Origin: Nocardioides sp. CFH 31398
GTDB lineage: Bacteria > Actinomycetota > Actinomycetes > Propionibacteriales > Nocardioidaceae
Direction: 5' to 3'
Assembly: GCF_022436705.1 (NCBI RefSeq)
Contig: NZ_JAKUHT010000014.1
Coordinates: forward strand, 1-64,000
DNA length: 64,000 nucleotides
The position numbers and the translations under genes were made by a program. The notes below the pieces were generated by a model. It saw only the letters and a program-made list of their open reading frames with translations. It had not been told where the DNA came from and searched no databases. Below are positions 32,610 through 41,057 of this stretch, piece after piece (the first letter of the stretch is position 1; each line of letters begins with the position of its first letter).

Positions 32610-33560
32610 TCAGCCGCCGGCCACGCCCGCCACCGGGGCACGCTCCGGGAGCCAGTGCGACCAGGGCTCCATGTCCTCGGCGAAGGGCGTGCGCCAGGCC
32701 AGGGTGCCGAGGAGCGCGACGACGAACTGCGCCTCGTCCATCCCGTAGCAGCGGGCGCGTCGTCGCAGCTCGACGGCGAGGGCGACGGGCATGCCGTCGA
32801 GCCAGAAGCCCTCCGTCTCGACCTGGCTGCCGACGGCGACCGCGCGCCAGTGGCCGACGTCCACGCCGCGCTGCAGCGGGTTGTGCAGCAGCTCCTCCAG
32901 CGGCGGCAGCGGCTGGTGGAACAGCTCGGGGTCGACCAGCAGCGCGACGCTGACGGCGCGCGCGAGCTGGGCGGGGTCCGCCGCGCCGCAGTACGTCGGG
33001 TCCGCGTGCCGCAGGTAGATCTCCGACAGCAGCCCGCGTACCTCCGCCTCCCGTTCGGGTCCGGGCAGCTCGGCCGGGTCGACGGCCTCGGCTCGCAGCG
33101 CACCCCCGACGACCCGCAGGCCGACGAGCTCGTGGCGGCCGACGTCGGGCAGCCACCCGGGCGGTCCGACGAGGACGTCGTGCTCCTCCGACCGCGTGAC
33201 CTCCCCGCTCCCGTCGGCCAGCGGCAGCGGACCGAACGCGGTGAGGCTGAGCAGGGGCTGCAGCCCGCACCCCACCCACAGGTCGGTGCGCCCACCCAGG
33301 GGCGTGCGCGCCCGGTGGGTGAGGACGGCCCCCTCGAGCAGGGTCAGCGAGTGACCCACCCGCCCGTCGGGCAGCGGCACGAGGACGGTCGAGACGGCGA
33401 CCACGTCGCGGACGGCGTCGGCGTCCACCGAGGCGTCACGGAGGTCCCGGCGCAGACGCCGGGCGATCCGGTCGGGGTCGGTCGGCCCCCAGGTGCGGAC
33501 GAGGTCGAGGACGGCGCCGTGCAGGCGGTGCCGGCCGGCGAGGACGTAGGTGTCGGTCAT
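32610..33560 (-). CDS. hypothetical protein
   Basis: A 316-residue soluble protein with no signal peptide or membrane helix. Segments such as RLHGAVLDLVRTWGPTDPDRIARRLRRDL and LPERAPVAGVAGG at the end are not recognised. The C-terminal third (residues 215-305) is helical with RWS/W-rich pieces (HWRAVAVG, TEGFWLDGMP, EPWSHWLPE) suggesting a compact domain. It is divergent from the PafBC-type promoter cluster and may be transcribed from the same intergenic region, but no ribosome site stands out. Function unknown. Confidence 0.65.
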   Translation of the reverse strand: MTDTYVLAGRHRLHGAVLDLVRTWGPTDPDRIARRLRRDLRDASVDADAVRDVVAVSTVLVPLPDGRVGHSLTLLEGAVLTHRARTPLGGRTDLWVGCGLQPLLSLTAFGPLPLADGSGEVTRSEEHDVLVGPPGWLPDVGRHELVGLRVVGGALRAEAVDPAELPGPEREAEVRGLLSEIYLRHADPTYCGAADPAQLARAVSVALLVDPELFHQPLPPLEELLHNPLQRGVDVGHWRAVAVGSQVETEGFWLDGMPVALAVELRRRARCYGMDEAQFVVALLGTLAWRTPFAEDMEPWSHWLPERAPVAGVAGG

Positions 33561-33631
33561 GGGGACGAGGGTGCGCCGACCGGCGGCCTCCGTGCGGCGC
33601 TGTCTCCACAGGCTCGCGTCCTGCCGTGCGC

Positions 33632-33653
33632 TGTCGGTGGTCGGGTCTAGGTT
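33632..33653 (+). promoter_or_regulatory. PafBC-type damage promoter (full match)
   Basis: TGTCGGTG, eight bases, then TAGGTT: a complete match to the RecA-independent DNA-damage promoter known from mycobacteria (TTGTCRGTG-N8-TANNNT core). It lies 43 bases before the GTG of the secreted HNH nuclease gene. Confidence 0.7.
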
Positions 33654-33696
33654 CGAGCCGTCCGGCGTCCACAGCCGCCGGCGGGAGGGGGACCAG

Positions 33697-34539
33697 GTGC
33701 TCACGACGAGTGCGACGCGCCGAGCGGCGGCGGTGGTGTGCGCCTCGGTGCTCGCCGTGGCGATGGTGCTCGCGCTGTCGGCGTGCGAAGCGGTCCGCGG
33801 GTCCGGTGACCGCGCGGGCGACCGGGCGGGTGACCGGGCGGGTGACCGGGCCGGTGACGGGGCGGGTGACCGGACGGGGCGCGGTCGGAGCGGACGTCAC
33901 GACCAGCCGGACGGCCCGCGCAGGGGAGCCGACGACGGCCGGCGCTCCGCAGCGGCCCCGGCCCCCGGGCGCCGGGTCGACGTGTCCTTCCCCCGCGCGG
34001 TCCGCATGCTGCGCCGGGCGCCCGAGCGGGGAGCGGGGTACGACCGCGAGCTGTTCGTGCACTGGACGGACGCCGACGACGACGGCTGCGACACCCGCGA
34101 CGAGGTCCTCCTGGCGGAGGCCGTGCGCCGTCCCCGGGTCGGCGAGGACTGCACCCTGTCCGGCGGCCGGTGGCGCTCGGTGTACGACGGGGAGACCACC
34201 CGCGACCCGTCGTCGTTCGACGTCGACCACGTCGTCCCGCTCGCCGACGCCTGGGCCTCCGGAGCCCGCCGGTGGTCGGACGCGCGACGCGAGGCGTTCG
34301 CCAACGACCTGGGTGACGCCCGCAGCCTCGTCGCCGTCACCGCGTCCTCGAACCGGTCGAAGTCGGACCAGGACCCGGCCGAGTGGCTGCCCGACGAGCG
34401 GCGCTGCCGCTACGTCCGGGACTGGACGGCGGTCAAGCTGCGCTGGGACCTCGCCGCCGACCGTGCGGAGGCGAGCGGCCTCACCCGTCGCGCTCGGGCG
34501 TGCGGCGGCCGGGTCGTCGTGCGGGTCGCCCGCGGCTAG
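33697..34539 (+). CDS. secreted HNH-type nuclease (DUF1524-like), lipoprotein
   Basis: A 280-residue predicted lipoprotein: the signal ends in a lipobox, LSAC, with Cys30 as the lipidated residue. A linker made of GDRAG repeats follows, then a nuclease domain (about 98-278) with DGCDTRDEVLLAEA, VDHVVPLADAWASGA (Asp177-His178) and NRSKSDQDPAEWLP. This is the DUF1524/GmrSD C-terminal HNH fold, expected to cut DNA outside the membrane. The start is GTG 33697 with GGGAGGGG upstream. A paralogue is at 58882. A full PafBC-type promoter precedes it, unusual for a secreted nuclease. Confidence 0.85.
   Translation: MLTTSATRRAAAVVCASVLAVAMVLALSACEAVRGSGDRAGDRAGDRAGDRAGDGAGDRTGRGRSGRHDQPDGPRRGADDGRRSAAAPAPGRRVDVSFPRAVRMLRRAPERGAGYDRELFVHWTDADDDGCDTRDEVLLAEAVRRPRVGEDCTLSGGRWRSVYDGETTRDPSSFDVDHVVPLADAWASGARRWSDARREAFANDLGDARSLVAVTASSNRSKSDQDPAEWLPDERRCRYVRDWTAVKLRWDLAADRAEASGLTRRARACGGRVVVRVARG
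33805..33876 (+). repeat. 12-bp tandem repeat in nuclease linker
   Basis: Imperfect copies of a 12-base unit (GGTGACCGGGCG and variants) encode repeated Gly-Asp-Arg-Ala in the linker between the lipobox and the nuclease domain. Copy number may vary without shifting the frame. Confidence 0.8.
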
Positions 34540-34602
34540 CCCCCGCCGCCGTCGGGCCGGCTGCCACCGGGCTCAGGGGCTCGGGCGAGGTGGTGGCGCC
34601 AC

Positions 34603-34624
34603 TGTCGGCGGCCCGTGCTGGAGT
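34603..34624 (+). promoter_or_regulatory. degenerate PafBC-type promoter before SprT gene
   Basis: TGTCGGCG-N8-TGGAGT differs from the consensus at one position in each half. TGGAGT ends six bases before the GTG of the SprT-like gene, so a transcript from it would be leaderless. Confidence 0.4.
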
Positions 34625-34630
34625 AGGGCC

Positions 34631-35302
34631 GTGGAGACCTCGACGGCGCTGCGGATGGGCGAGCGCCTGCTGGCGGAGCACGGCCTCACGGGGTGGCGCG
34701 TGGAGCTCGACCGGGCCAAGCGGCGCGCCGGGCAGTGCCGGTACGCCGACCGCGTCATCTCGATCAGCGGCCCGCTCACGCGTCTGCACGACGAGGCCGA
34801 GGTGCGCGAGACCCTGCTCCACGAGGTGGCGCACGCCCTGGCCGGCCCGCGGGCCGGCCACGGGCCCCGCTGGCGCGCCATCGCGACCCGGATCGGGAGC
34901 ACCGGCGAGCGCTGCCTGTCCGCCCAGGCGCCCCGGGTCGCCGGCGCGTGGGTCGGCACCTGCCCCGCCGGCCACACGACCGAGCGGCACCGCCGTCCGA
35001 CCCGGGTCGCGACCTGCTCGCGCTGCAGCCGGGTGTTCTCCCTCGACCACGTCCTCACCTGGACGGTCGACGGACGCCCCGCGCCCATGCACCCGTCGTA
35101 CGACGCGGAGCTGCGCTCCCTGCGCGAGGGGGGGCCGGTGCGACGGGTCGCGGTCGGCACCCGGGTCCGGGTGCTGGCGCCCGGTCGCTGGCACGACGCG
35201 AGGGGGCCGGTGGTCAAGGTCGGTCGCACCCGCTACCACGTCGCCGTCAGGCGGGGGGTCGTCCTCGCGGTGCCCATGTCGGCCGTGGCCGTCGAGGGCT
35301 GA
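34631..35302 (+). CDS. SprT-like metalloprotease
   Basis: A 223-residue protein with a SprT/SPRTN-type zinc metalloprotease domain: QCRYADRVISIS, then HEVAH (64-68) as the zinc and catalytic motif. It is followed by a zinc ribbon (Cys111, His115, Cys129, Cys132) and a C-terminal SH3-like beta segment (RVAVGTRVRVLAPGRWHDARGPVVKVG). Eukaryotic SPRTN and archaeal relatives degrade DNA-protein crosslinks; the bacterial role is largely untested, so DPC proteolysis is inference. The GTG at 34631 follows a degenerate PafBC-type element with a 6-base gap. It lies between a nuclease and a DUF2786 protein. Confidence 0.85.
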   Translation: METSTALRMGERLLAEHGLTGWRVELDRAKRRAGQCRYADRVISISGPLTRLHDEAEVRETLLHEVAHALAGPRAGHGPRWRAIATRIGSTGERCLSAQAPRVAGAWVGTCPAGHTTERHRRPTRVATCSRCSRVFSLDHVLTWTVDGRPAPMHPSYDAELRSLREGGPVRRVAVGTRVRVLAPGRWHDARGPVVKVGRTRYHVAVRRGVVLAVPMSAVAVEG

Positions 35303-35344
35303 CGACAGCTCCGTCCACAGGCGCGCCGCCCGGACGTCGCACGG

Positions 35345-35366
35345 CGTCGGCGGGAGGCCCTACGGT
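35345..35366 (+). promoter_or_regulatory. degenerate PafBC-type promoter before DUF2786 gene
   Basis: CGTCGGCG-N8-TACGGT has two T-to-C changes in the upstream half and a correct TANNNT half at the exact 8-base spacing. It lies 32 bases before the GTG. Confidence 0.4.
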
Positions 35367-35398
35367 CACCCCAGCGGGTGAGGACGAGGGGTGGGACC

Positions 35399-36658
35399 GT
35401 GGCTGGTGGGGCACGACGGGTGGCGCGGGCGCAGGCCGAGGCGCGCCGACGCAGGGAGGCGCAGGAGCGCCGCGACCGGCTCCGCGGCCGGGCAGCGGTC
35501 GGGGACGACACCCGCGGGCGCCCGACGGCCGCAGGGACGGCGCGGGGCTGGACGCCGCCGGACGACACCGCGGACCGCCTGGCGGAGGCGGCGCGGCTCC
35601 GGGGCCTGGTCGACGGCATGGTCAGGCTGACCGACGGCACCCGTCGCGACGACGCCCGGCTGGAGACCCACGCCGACATGCTGGTCGCCCGGGCCGCGCC
35701 CAGCGACCCGGACGCCCTGCTGGACGTCGCCACCGAGGCGCTGCGCGACGCCCTGGTCCGGGTCCGTGCCGGTGGGTGGCCGGAGCCGGACGTCCGCAGG
35801 CTGGTCGAGCGGACGCTGGGTCCGCCCCACCTCCGCAGCCTGGACGCCCTGGCGACGGGCCGAGGGGTGCGACTCGCGTCGGTGCTGGGCCTGGCGGCCC
35901 TGCTGGTGCGGGTGCCGCTGCTGGAGGCCACGGCCCTCCTCGACGCGCACGGCGCGGGCGCCACCGGCGGGACGACGGCCCACCCGAAGCTCGCCCGGGT
36001 GCGCGCGCTCCTGGCGAAGGCGGAGTCGACGCCGTACCCCGAGGAGGCGGAGCTGCTGTCCGCGAAGGCCCAGGAGCTGGTCGCGAGGTACGCCCTCGAC
36101 GGGCTGCTGGAGGAGGCCGGACGCCAGGACGGCACGGGCCCACGACCCCAGGTGCGCCGCCTGTGGCTGGACGCGCCCTACGTCGAGGCGAAGGCGGCGC
36201 TGGTGTCCGCGGTCGCGTCGGCCAACCGGTGCCGGACGGCGGTCGCCGCGCCGCTCGGGTTCTGCCTCGTCGTCGGCGACGCGCGCGACCTCCTGGCGAC
36301 GGAGCTGCTCGTGACGTCGCTGCTCGTGCAGGCCGGGGCCGCCATGCTGTCCCACGAGCGGGTGGCGCCGTCGCGCGACGGCCGCACCCGCTCCTTCCGG
36401 CGCGCGTTCCTCCTCGCCTACGCCCATCGGGTGGGGGAGCGACTCGCCGAGGCGACCGCGGAGGCCTACCGGGAGGCCGGGGGCGACGCCCTGCCGGTCG
36501 TCGCGGCCCAGGAGGAGCGCGTCACGGCGGCCTTCGAGGCCGCGGTGCCCCACACCGTCTCCCGGCGGTCCGTCGTCAGCAACGACGAGGGCTGGCTCGC
36601 CGGTCGGGCCGCGGCCGACCGGGCACACCTGGACGTCGCCGGACAGCTGGAGGACTGA
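35399..36658 (+). CDS. DUF2786-domain protein
   Basis: A 419-residue protein. A basic coiled start (ARAQAEARRRREAQERRDRLRGR) leads to helical sequence, then the DUF2786 motif at about 195-235 (HPKLARVRALLAKAESTPYPEEAELLSAKAQELVARYAL) and a C-terminal region typical of the DUF2786/DUF7168 family, with HRVGERLAEATAEA. The family is found in phages, plasmids and bacterial chromosomes and has no assigned function. GTG 35399 was chosen over GTG 35378 because GAGGGG lies seven bases upstream. It is sandwiched between the SprT-like protease and the TY-Chap-like gene. Confidence 0.78.
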   Translation: MAGGARRVARAQAEARRRREAQERRDRLRGRAAVGDDTRGRPTAAGTARGWTPPDDTADRLAEAARLRGLVDGMVRLTDGTRRDDARLETHADMLVARAAPSDPDALLDVATEALRDALVRVRAGGWPEPDVRRLVERTLGPPHLRSLDALATGRGVRLASVLGLAALLVRVPLLEATALLDAHGAGATGGTTAHPKLARVRALLAKAESTPYPEEAELLSAKAQELVARYALDGLLEEAGRQDGTGPRPQVRRLWLDAPYVEAKAALVSAVASANRCRTAVAAPLGFCLVVGDARDLLATELLVTSLLVQAGAAMLSHERVAPSRDGRTRSFRRAFLLAYAHRVGERLAEATAEAYREAGGDALPVVAAQEERVTAAFEAAVPHTVSRRSVVSNDEGWLAGRAAADRAHLDVAGQLED

Positions 36659-36718
36659 GCCCCCGTCGGCGCGGGGCGGTGACCCCCCGGGGGGTCCGCT
36701 CGCCCGCCCGCCGTCCGC

Positions 36719-36740
36719 TGTCGGTGGTCGCCCCTAGCGT
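36719..36740 (+). promoter_or_regulatory. PafBC-type damage promoter (full match)
   Basis: TGTCGGTG-N8-TAGCGT is a complete match to the RecA-independent damage promoter. Transcription would begin near 36747, leaving a leader of about 40 bases with GGGGAG before the ATG at 36786. Confidence 0.7.
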
Positions 36741-36785
36741 GCGGAGCGCAGGTCTCGGAGTGGTCGACGGACGGGGAGCGGGCGC

Positions 36786-38132
36786 ATGGACGAGCAGAGC
36801 GAGCAGCGGTGGGACGACGAGGTCGAGGCGGCGTGGACGGCGTTCCGCCGGGGGCTCGGTGACCGTCTGGCGGCCCTGGAGCAGGAGGAGAGTCTCAGCG
36901 TCGCCCTCCGCATGGGGGAGGACGACGACGAGCGGGTGGCGCCCCACTGCGAGGTGACGGCCTGGGGAGGTCACGTGCTGACGGTCGAGGTGTCGCCGGA
37001 CGCGCTGCTCGCCCCCGGTGACCGGATCGGCCCCGAGGGCGAGGCGCGACTGCGGGGGCTGGGCTTCACCGCCGTCGGGCCGGTGGCTCCGGGTCTGCTC
37101 CAGCTGACCGTCGACCAGCGTGAGGCCGACCGGGCGGCGTGGGTCGTCACGGCGGTCCTCCGCACGGTCCTCGGCGTGCTCCACCCGGCCCTGCTGCAGG
37201 ACGACGAGTCGTCGCCCGGCGACGGGCACGAGACGTCGGGGGAGGAGCCGGTGCCCGGCACCGTCGGTGCGCGTGACGAGCACTGGCCGACCGACGACGA
37301 CGGCCCGTGGTTCCCCGGGGACTCCGAGGACGTCCGCCGGGCGCTGCACCGGGTGGCGCGCGACCTGCTGGGCGACGAGCCGGTGTGGGACGCCGACGAC
37401 GACCTCGCCATCGCGACCGACCACGCCCAGGTGTGGGTGGTCGTCGCCTCCGGAGCCCCGCGGGTCCTGCTGACCAGCACGCTGCTCACCGAGGTCGTGG
37501 ACGAGTCGCGGGCGCTCGTCGAGGCCAACCTGCTGAACCGGCGCCACTTCGGTCTGACCTTCCTGCTCGACGACCGTCGCCTCGTCGTGCGGCGCGAGCT
37601 CGGGGTCTCGGCGTTCCAGCCGGCCGACGTGCGCGCGGAGCTCGCTCGCCTGGTGGAGCAGGCAGACCGGTGGGTCGTCGAGCTGCGCGAGCGGGTGGGT
37701 GGCCGAGGGGTCTGGGACGACGCGGGCTCGGCCCCGCTGGCCATCCGGGGTCCGGGGGACACCGCGGGTCCGGACGACGCCCAGCAGAGCCGGTTCGTCG
37801 CCGCCCAGGACGTCGCCCGTGAGCTGGAGCGGGAGCAGCGGGGCTCCGCGGACCCGGCGACCCTGGCGCGTGTCTACCACCACGACCGTGCGCTGGTGAT
37901 GCTGGCGGTGGCGGCGACCCGGGCGCGGGAGGCCGAGCACCGGCGACGGGCCGAGAAGCACCAGGAGGCCGAGCGGCCGTCCGTCGCCAAGCGGTTCCGG
38001 GCGGCGGCGCGCTACGAGCGGGAGCTGCGCTCCCGGCTCCGGCGGGCGCTGCGCATCACCGTGCAGGCCGGTCAGCGGCCCGAGACGAGCGAGCAGCCGG
38101 GCCTGTTCGCCGAGGAGGACGTCCGGGGCTGA
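36786..38132 (+). CDS. TY-Chap/YbjN-like multi-domain protein
   Basis: A 448-residue acidic soluble protein. The N-terminal half (DEVEAAWTAFRRGLGDRLAAL ... SLSVALRM) resembles the TY-Chap (T3SS chaperone-like) domain. A second alpha/beta domain at about 180-320 (DLAIATDHAQVWVVVASGAPRVLL ... LVEANLLNRRHFG) looks like the YbjN fold. The C-terminal 130 residues are helical, charged and coiled-coil-like. The YbjN/TY-Chap group may act as chaperones or adaptors; that is an extrapolation. It has a full PafBC-type promoter. The 3' end overlaps the convergent TIGR02206 gene by 77 bases. Confidence 0.65.
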   Translation: MDEQSEQRWDDEVEAAWTAFRRGLGDRLAALEQEESLSVALRMGEDDDERVAPHCEVTAWGGHVLTVEVSPDALLAPGDRIGPEGEARLRGLGFTAVGPVAPGLLQLTVDQREADRAAWVVTAVLRTVLGVLHPALLQDDESSPGDGHETSGEEPVPGTVGARDEHWPTDDDGPWFPGDSEDVRRALHRVARDLLGDEPVWDADDDLAIATDHAQVWVVVASGAPRVLLTSTLLTEVVDESRALVEANLLNRRHFGLTFLLDDRRLVVRRELGVSAFQPADVRAELARLVEQADRWVVELRERVGGRGVWDDAGSAPLAIRGPGDTAGPDDAQQSRFVAAQDVARELEREQRGSADPATLARVYHHDRALVMLAVAATRAREAEHRRRAEKHQEAERPSVAKRFRAAARYERELRSRLRRALRITVQAGQRPETSEQPGLFAEEDVRG

Positions 38133-38823
38133 GGGGCGCCCGGCGGCGCGCGAAGGGCCACGTCATCAGCGCCCAGACGGCACTGATGACGACGATCTCG
38201 GCGACGACGTAGGTGGGCCAGGGGCCCAGGAGGTCGAGCACCGAGCCCCCGGCGGGCTTCGCGTTCAGGAACCCGTAGTTGGTGTCGAGCGCCAGGTTGA
38301 GGCAGAACACGGCGACGGCCCAGGTGGCCGTGACGGCGACCGCCATCCGGTAGTCGCGCCAGTCCGGGCCGAGCCCGCGGCCGAACGAGAGGTAGACCGC
38401 CGCCCAGACGATGCCGATGTGCATGACCCAGAACAGCAGGAAGACGGGGTGCGGGAAGGCGGTGACGAGGTCCGGGGTGAGGATTGCCTGGGTCGTCAGG
38501 GGGATGCCCCACAGGTAGGTGAGGGCGACCGCCCAGCGCTGGTGCGACCACAGCGCCCAGACGCTGACGAAGGACGCCAGGTCGCACAGCTGGATCGGCA
38601 GCGTCCGGTCGAGCTCGAAGAACGCCGGGGTGAAGTACAGCACCTGCAGGGGCAGGGTGCCCGCGAGCAGCACCACCGCGAGGACCCGCCCGAACCGGTC
38701 GTCCGGGTCCGTGCGACGCAGGCGCCGACCCAGCGGGACCAGCACCGCGCAGCCGACGAGGAGGACCGCCAGGGCCGTCAGGTGGGTGACGTCGAAGGCG
38801 GAGAACTCGCGGGCGCCGGACAC
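38056..38823 (-). CDS. TIGR02206/YwaF-like membrane protein
   Basis: A 255-residue protein with about seven membrane helices. HLTALAVLLVGCAVLVPLG at the start, ELDRTLPIQLCDLASFVSVWAL, ALTYLWGIPLTTQAILTPDL, FWVMHIGIVWAAVYL and LDTNYGFLNAKPAGGSVLDLLGPWPTY match the TIGR02206 (YwaF-type) integral membrane family, whose function is unknown. The GTG at 38823 follows a CATGAT hexamer with a 6-base gap. Its last 77 bases, encoding an Arg/Pro-rich tail, overlap the end of the convergent TY-Chap-like gene. Confidence 0.8.
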   Translation of the reverse strand: MSGAREFSAFDVTHLTALAVLLVGCAVLVPLGRRLRRTDPDDRFGRVLAVVLLAGTLPLQVLYFTPAFFELDRTLPIQLCDLASFVSVWALWSHQRWAVALTYLWGIPLTTQAILTPDLVTAFPHPVFLLFWVMHIGIVWAAVYLSFGRGLGPDWRDYRMAVAVTATWAVAVFCLNLALDTNYGFLNAKPAGGSVLDLLGPWPTYVVAEIVVISAVWALMTWPFARRRAPLSPGRPPRRTGPAARSSRAADRPAR

Positions 38824-39011
38824 GCCGTCATCATGCCCGTCGGGCCCGGGTGACCGCCTGGGTCGGCGTACTCAGCTCAGGTGTCTCGGCTATCGTCGAC
38901 GCTTTGGTCGTCGCGGACCGACGAGGCCACCATGGAGACCTGGGGCCCGTCGCACGACGGCCCCTGGGGGGCATTACCGAGCTGCTGGACGAGCCCGAGG
39001 AGGGGACGCGG

Positions 39012-40268
39012 ATGCGCGCACGCGCGAGGCGCGCCGTCGTGGTCGCTCTCGCGGCCCTGGTCGGTTTCGGCCTGGTCCAGGCCGCGGCACCGTCGACCAG
39101 CCTCAGTGGCTCCTCCACCGACGGCAGGGAGTCGGACGGCCCCGCGCCGGCCACCTACCGGTTCCTGTCGGCCCCGGACTTCATGAACGCCGACGTGGCC
39201 GACCTCAGCGGGTCCCCGCGCTGGCGGCCGGGCCTCGAGAACTCGTGGAACGACTCGTGGGCGGTGGCGGTGGACACCGTCATGGACGCCTTCGAGGCCG
39301 AGGCGCCGCAGGACGTGCTCGTCGCCGGCGACCTCGTCAACGGCCACTGGGGCGCCCAGCCCAGCGAGGTCTTCGGCCCGGTCGACACCGAGGAGCAACG
39401 ACGCGACGCCGTCCGTCGCGCCGCGGAGGCCTACTTCCCCGCCTGGCGTCGTCTGTTCGACGAGCGGGGCCTCCCCGTGCACGTCGCGGTCGGCGACCAC
39501 GAGGTCGGGGACAACGACTGGGCGGGGTCGGCGAAGAACGACTTCAAGCGTCGCAACCTCGGCCTGTTCAAGGAGCAGTTCGCCCAGCACGCCCTGCGCC
39601 CGGGCCGCTACGACTCCCGCCCGCCGGGACCCGCCAACAGGACCGCGTACGCCGTCCGCCTGGCGCCCGAGGTGCAGCTGGTCTCCGTGGACGTCTTCGA
39701 GCAGACCCCGGACGACGTCGTCCCGCGTCTCGACCCGCAGCAGCTGGCCTGGCTCGACGACGTCCTCGCCGAGGCGCAGGCCGACGGCGTGGACTGGATC
39801 ATGGTCCAGGGCCACGTGCCGGTCGCGCGACCCGTCCGGCAGACCAGCAGCTCGGGGCTCTACTACGAGGGCGGCGCGTCGTCGCCCTTCTGGCGGACGC
39901 TCGCCCGCCACGACGTCGACCTCTACCTCTCCGGCGAGGTGCACGACGTGACCGCCGCCCGTCGCTCGGGCGTGATGCAGATCAGCCACGGCGGGATCTT
40001 CGGCCACGGCGGCCACCAGGGGCGAGGCGGCACGAGCTACGTGGTCGGGCAGGTCGAGGGCGACACCCTGGAGCTGGTCGCCAAGCGCTTCAGGGTCAGC
40101 GAGACCAGTGGCGAGGAGCGCCTGTGGCAGGCCACCAGCCAGGGTGAGCCGCCGCTGGAGAAGACCTTCGTCCCCACCCCGGAGGTCATCGGGACGATGC
40201 GGCTGACCTCGGACGGCGAGGTGCTGTCGCAGGACGGCCAGCTCGGGCCGTACACGCCGAACGACTGA
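39012..40268 (+). CDS. secreted metallophosphoesterase
   Basis: A 418-residue exported enzyme with a Sec-type signal (RARRAVVVALAALVGFGLVQAAAP). The mature part has the calcineurin-like phosphoesterase fold with VLVAGDLVNGHWG, VAVGDHEVGDND, MVQGHVPVARP and LYLSGEVHDVTAARR in order, giving the full two-metal ligand set. GAGGAGGGG lies before the ATG. Substrates of secreted relatives include nucleotides, cyclic nucleotides and sphingolipids; which applies here is not known. It stands alone between two unrelated genes. Confidence 0.86.
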   Translation: MRARARRAVVVALAALVGFGLVQAAAPSTSLSGSSTDGRESDGPAPATYRFLSAPDFMNADVADLSGSPRWRPGLENSWNDSWAVAVDTVMDAFEAEAPQDVLVAGDLVNGHWGAQPSEVFGPVDTEEQRRDAVRRAAEAYFPAWRRLFDERGLPVHVAVGDHEVGDNDWAGSAKNDFKRRNLGLFKEQFAQHALRPGRYDSRPPGPANRTAYAVRLAPEVQLVSVDVFEQTPDDVVPRLDPQQLAWLDDVLAEAQADGVDWIMVQGHVPVARPVRQTSSSGLYYEGGASSPFWRTLARHDVDLYLSGEVHDVTAARRSGVMQISHGGIFGHGGHQGRGGTSYVVGQVEGDTLELVAKRFRVSETSGEERLWQATSQGEPPLEKTFVPTPEVIGTMRLTSDGEVLSQDGQLGPYTPND

Positions 40269-40379
40269 GCACGACCCGGCGCCGAGCCGGTCGGCGCCGA
40301 GGTTCCCCGGACGACTTCTGTCGTTCGGCCACGCGAGGGCCCTCGGTTGGGAATAGTGACCCGCGGAGGGAAGTGGGTC

Positions 40380-41057
40380 ATGGTCGACATCCTGGATCGT
40401 GCCGCCCCACTGCGCTGGGAGGCGCCGTGGGCGAGGTGGCGCACCCGTCGCGCCGCGGCGGCCGCGAGCGCGGCACCCGCGTCGCGCGCCGTCACGTCGG
40501 CGCTCGCCGGGCTGGACGGCAGCCGGTGGCACGTGCTGACCGACGTCGAGCTCCCCGAGCCACCCGACTCCCGTCGTCTGCTCGAGAGCGACCGCACCCG
40601 GGTCGAGCACGTCGTGGTCGGGCCTGCGGGGGTGCTCGTGATGGGCTCGCGCAACTGGAACAGCGCGATCCGGACGGCGCAGGGCGTGCTGCGGCAGGAC
40701 GGCGCCCGCCGCGAACGGGACCTCGCGGAGGCCTCCCGCAGCGCCGCCGTCGTCCGCGACGCCTACGGGATCGACGAGGACGTCCCGGTCATCGGCGTCC
40801 TCTGCTTCGTGCCGCCGGCGATGGTCACGGGCTGGATCGGCGAGGTGCTGCTGTGCGCCACCGGTGACGTGGTCGCCGTGCTGGACCGCCTGGCCCGCCG
40901 GCTCGACCGGGACGAGGTCGACGCCCTCGCGGCCCGCCTCGGACCCGGCGCCGCCGCGACGACGACCGAGGACGCCGCCGGGGCGGCAGGGACTCGGGCG
41001 GCCGCGGTGGGGACCACTCCCGTGCTGCAGGTCGTGGAGGGTCAGGCCGGCGCGTAG
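40380..41057 (+). CDS. NERD-domain protein, probably degenerate active site
   Basis: A 225-residue protein with a NERD (nuclease-related) domain at about 45-155: WHVLTDVELP, RVEHVVVGPAGVLVMGSRNWN, and VIGVLCFVPP. In typical NERD proteins the metal-binding Asp is followed by HLVVGPxGVfvIDSKxW; here the Asp is Glu (VEH), the IDSK Asp is Gly and the Lys is Arg (GSRNW). Catalysis is therefore doubtful, and it may bind nucleic acid instead. ATG 40380 has GGAGGG nine bases upstream. The end overlaps the convergent GH16 gene by 16 bases. Confidence 0.75.
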   Translation: MVDILDRAAPLRWEAPWARWRTRRAAAAASAAPASRAVTSALAGLDGSRWHVLTDVELPEPPDSRRLLESDRTRVEHVVVGPAGVLVMGSRNWNSAIRTAQGVLRQDGARRERDLAEASRSAAVVRDAYGIDEDVPVIGVLCFVPPAMVTGWIGEVLLCATGDVVAVLDRLARRLDRDEVDALAARLGPGAAATTTEDAAGAAGTRAAAVGTTPVLQVVEGQAGA

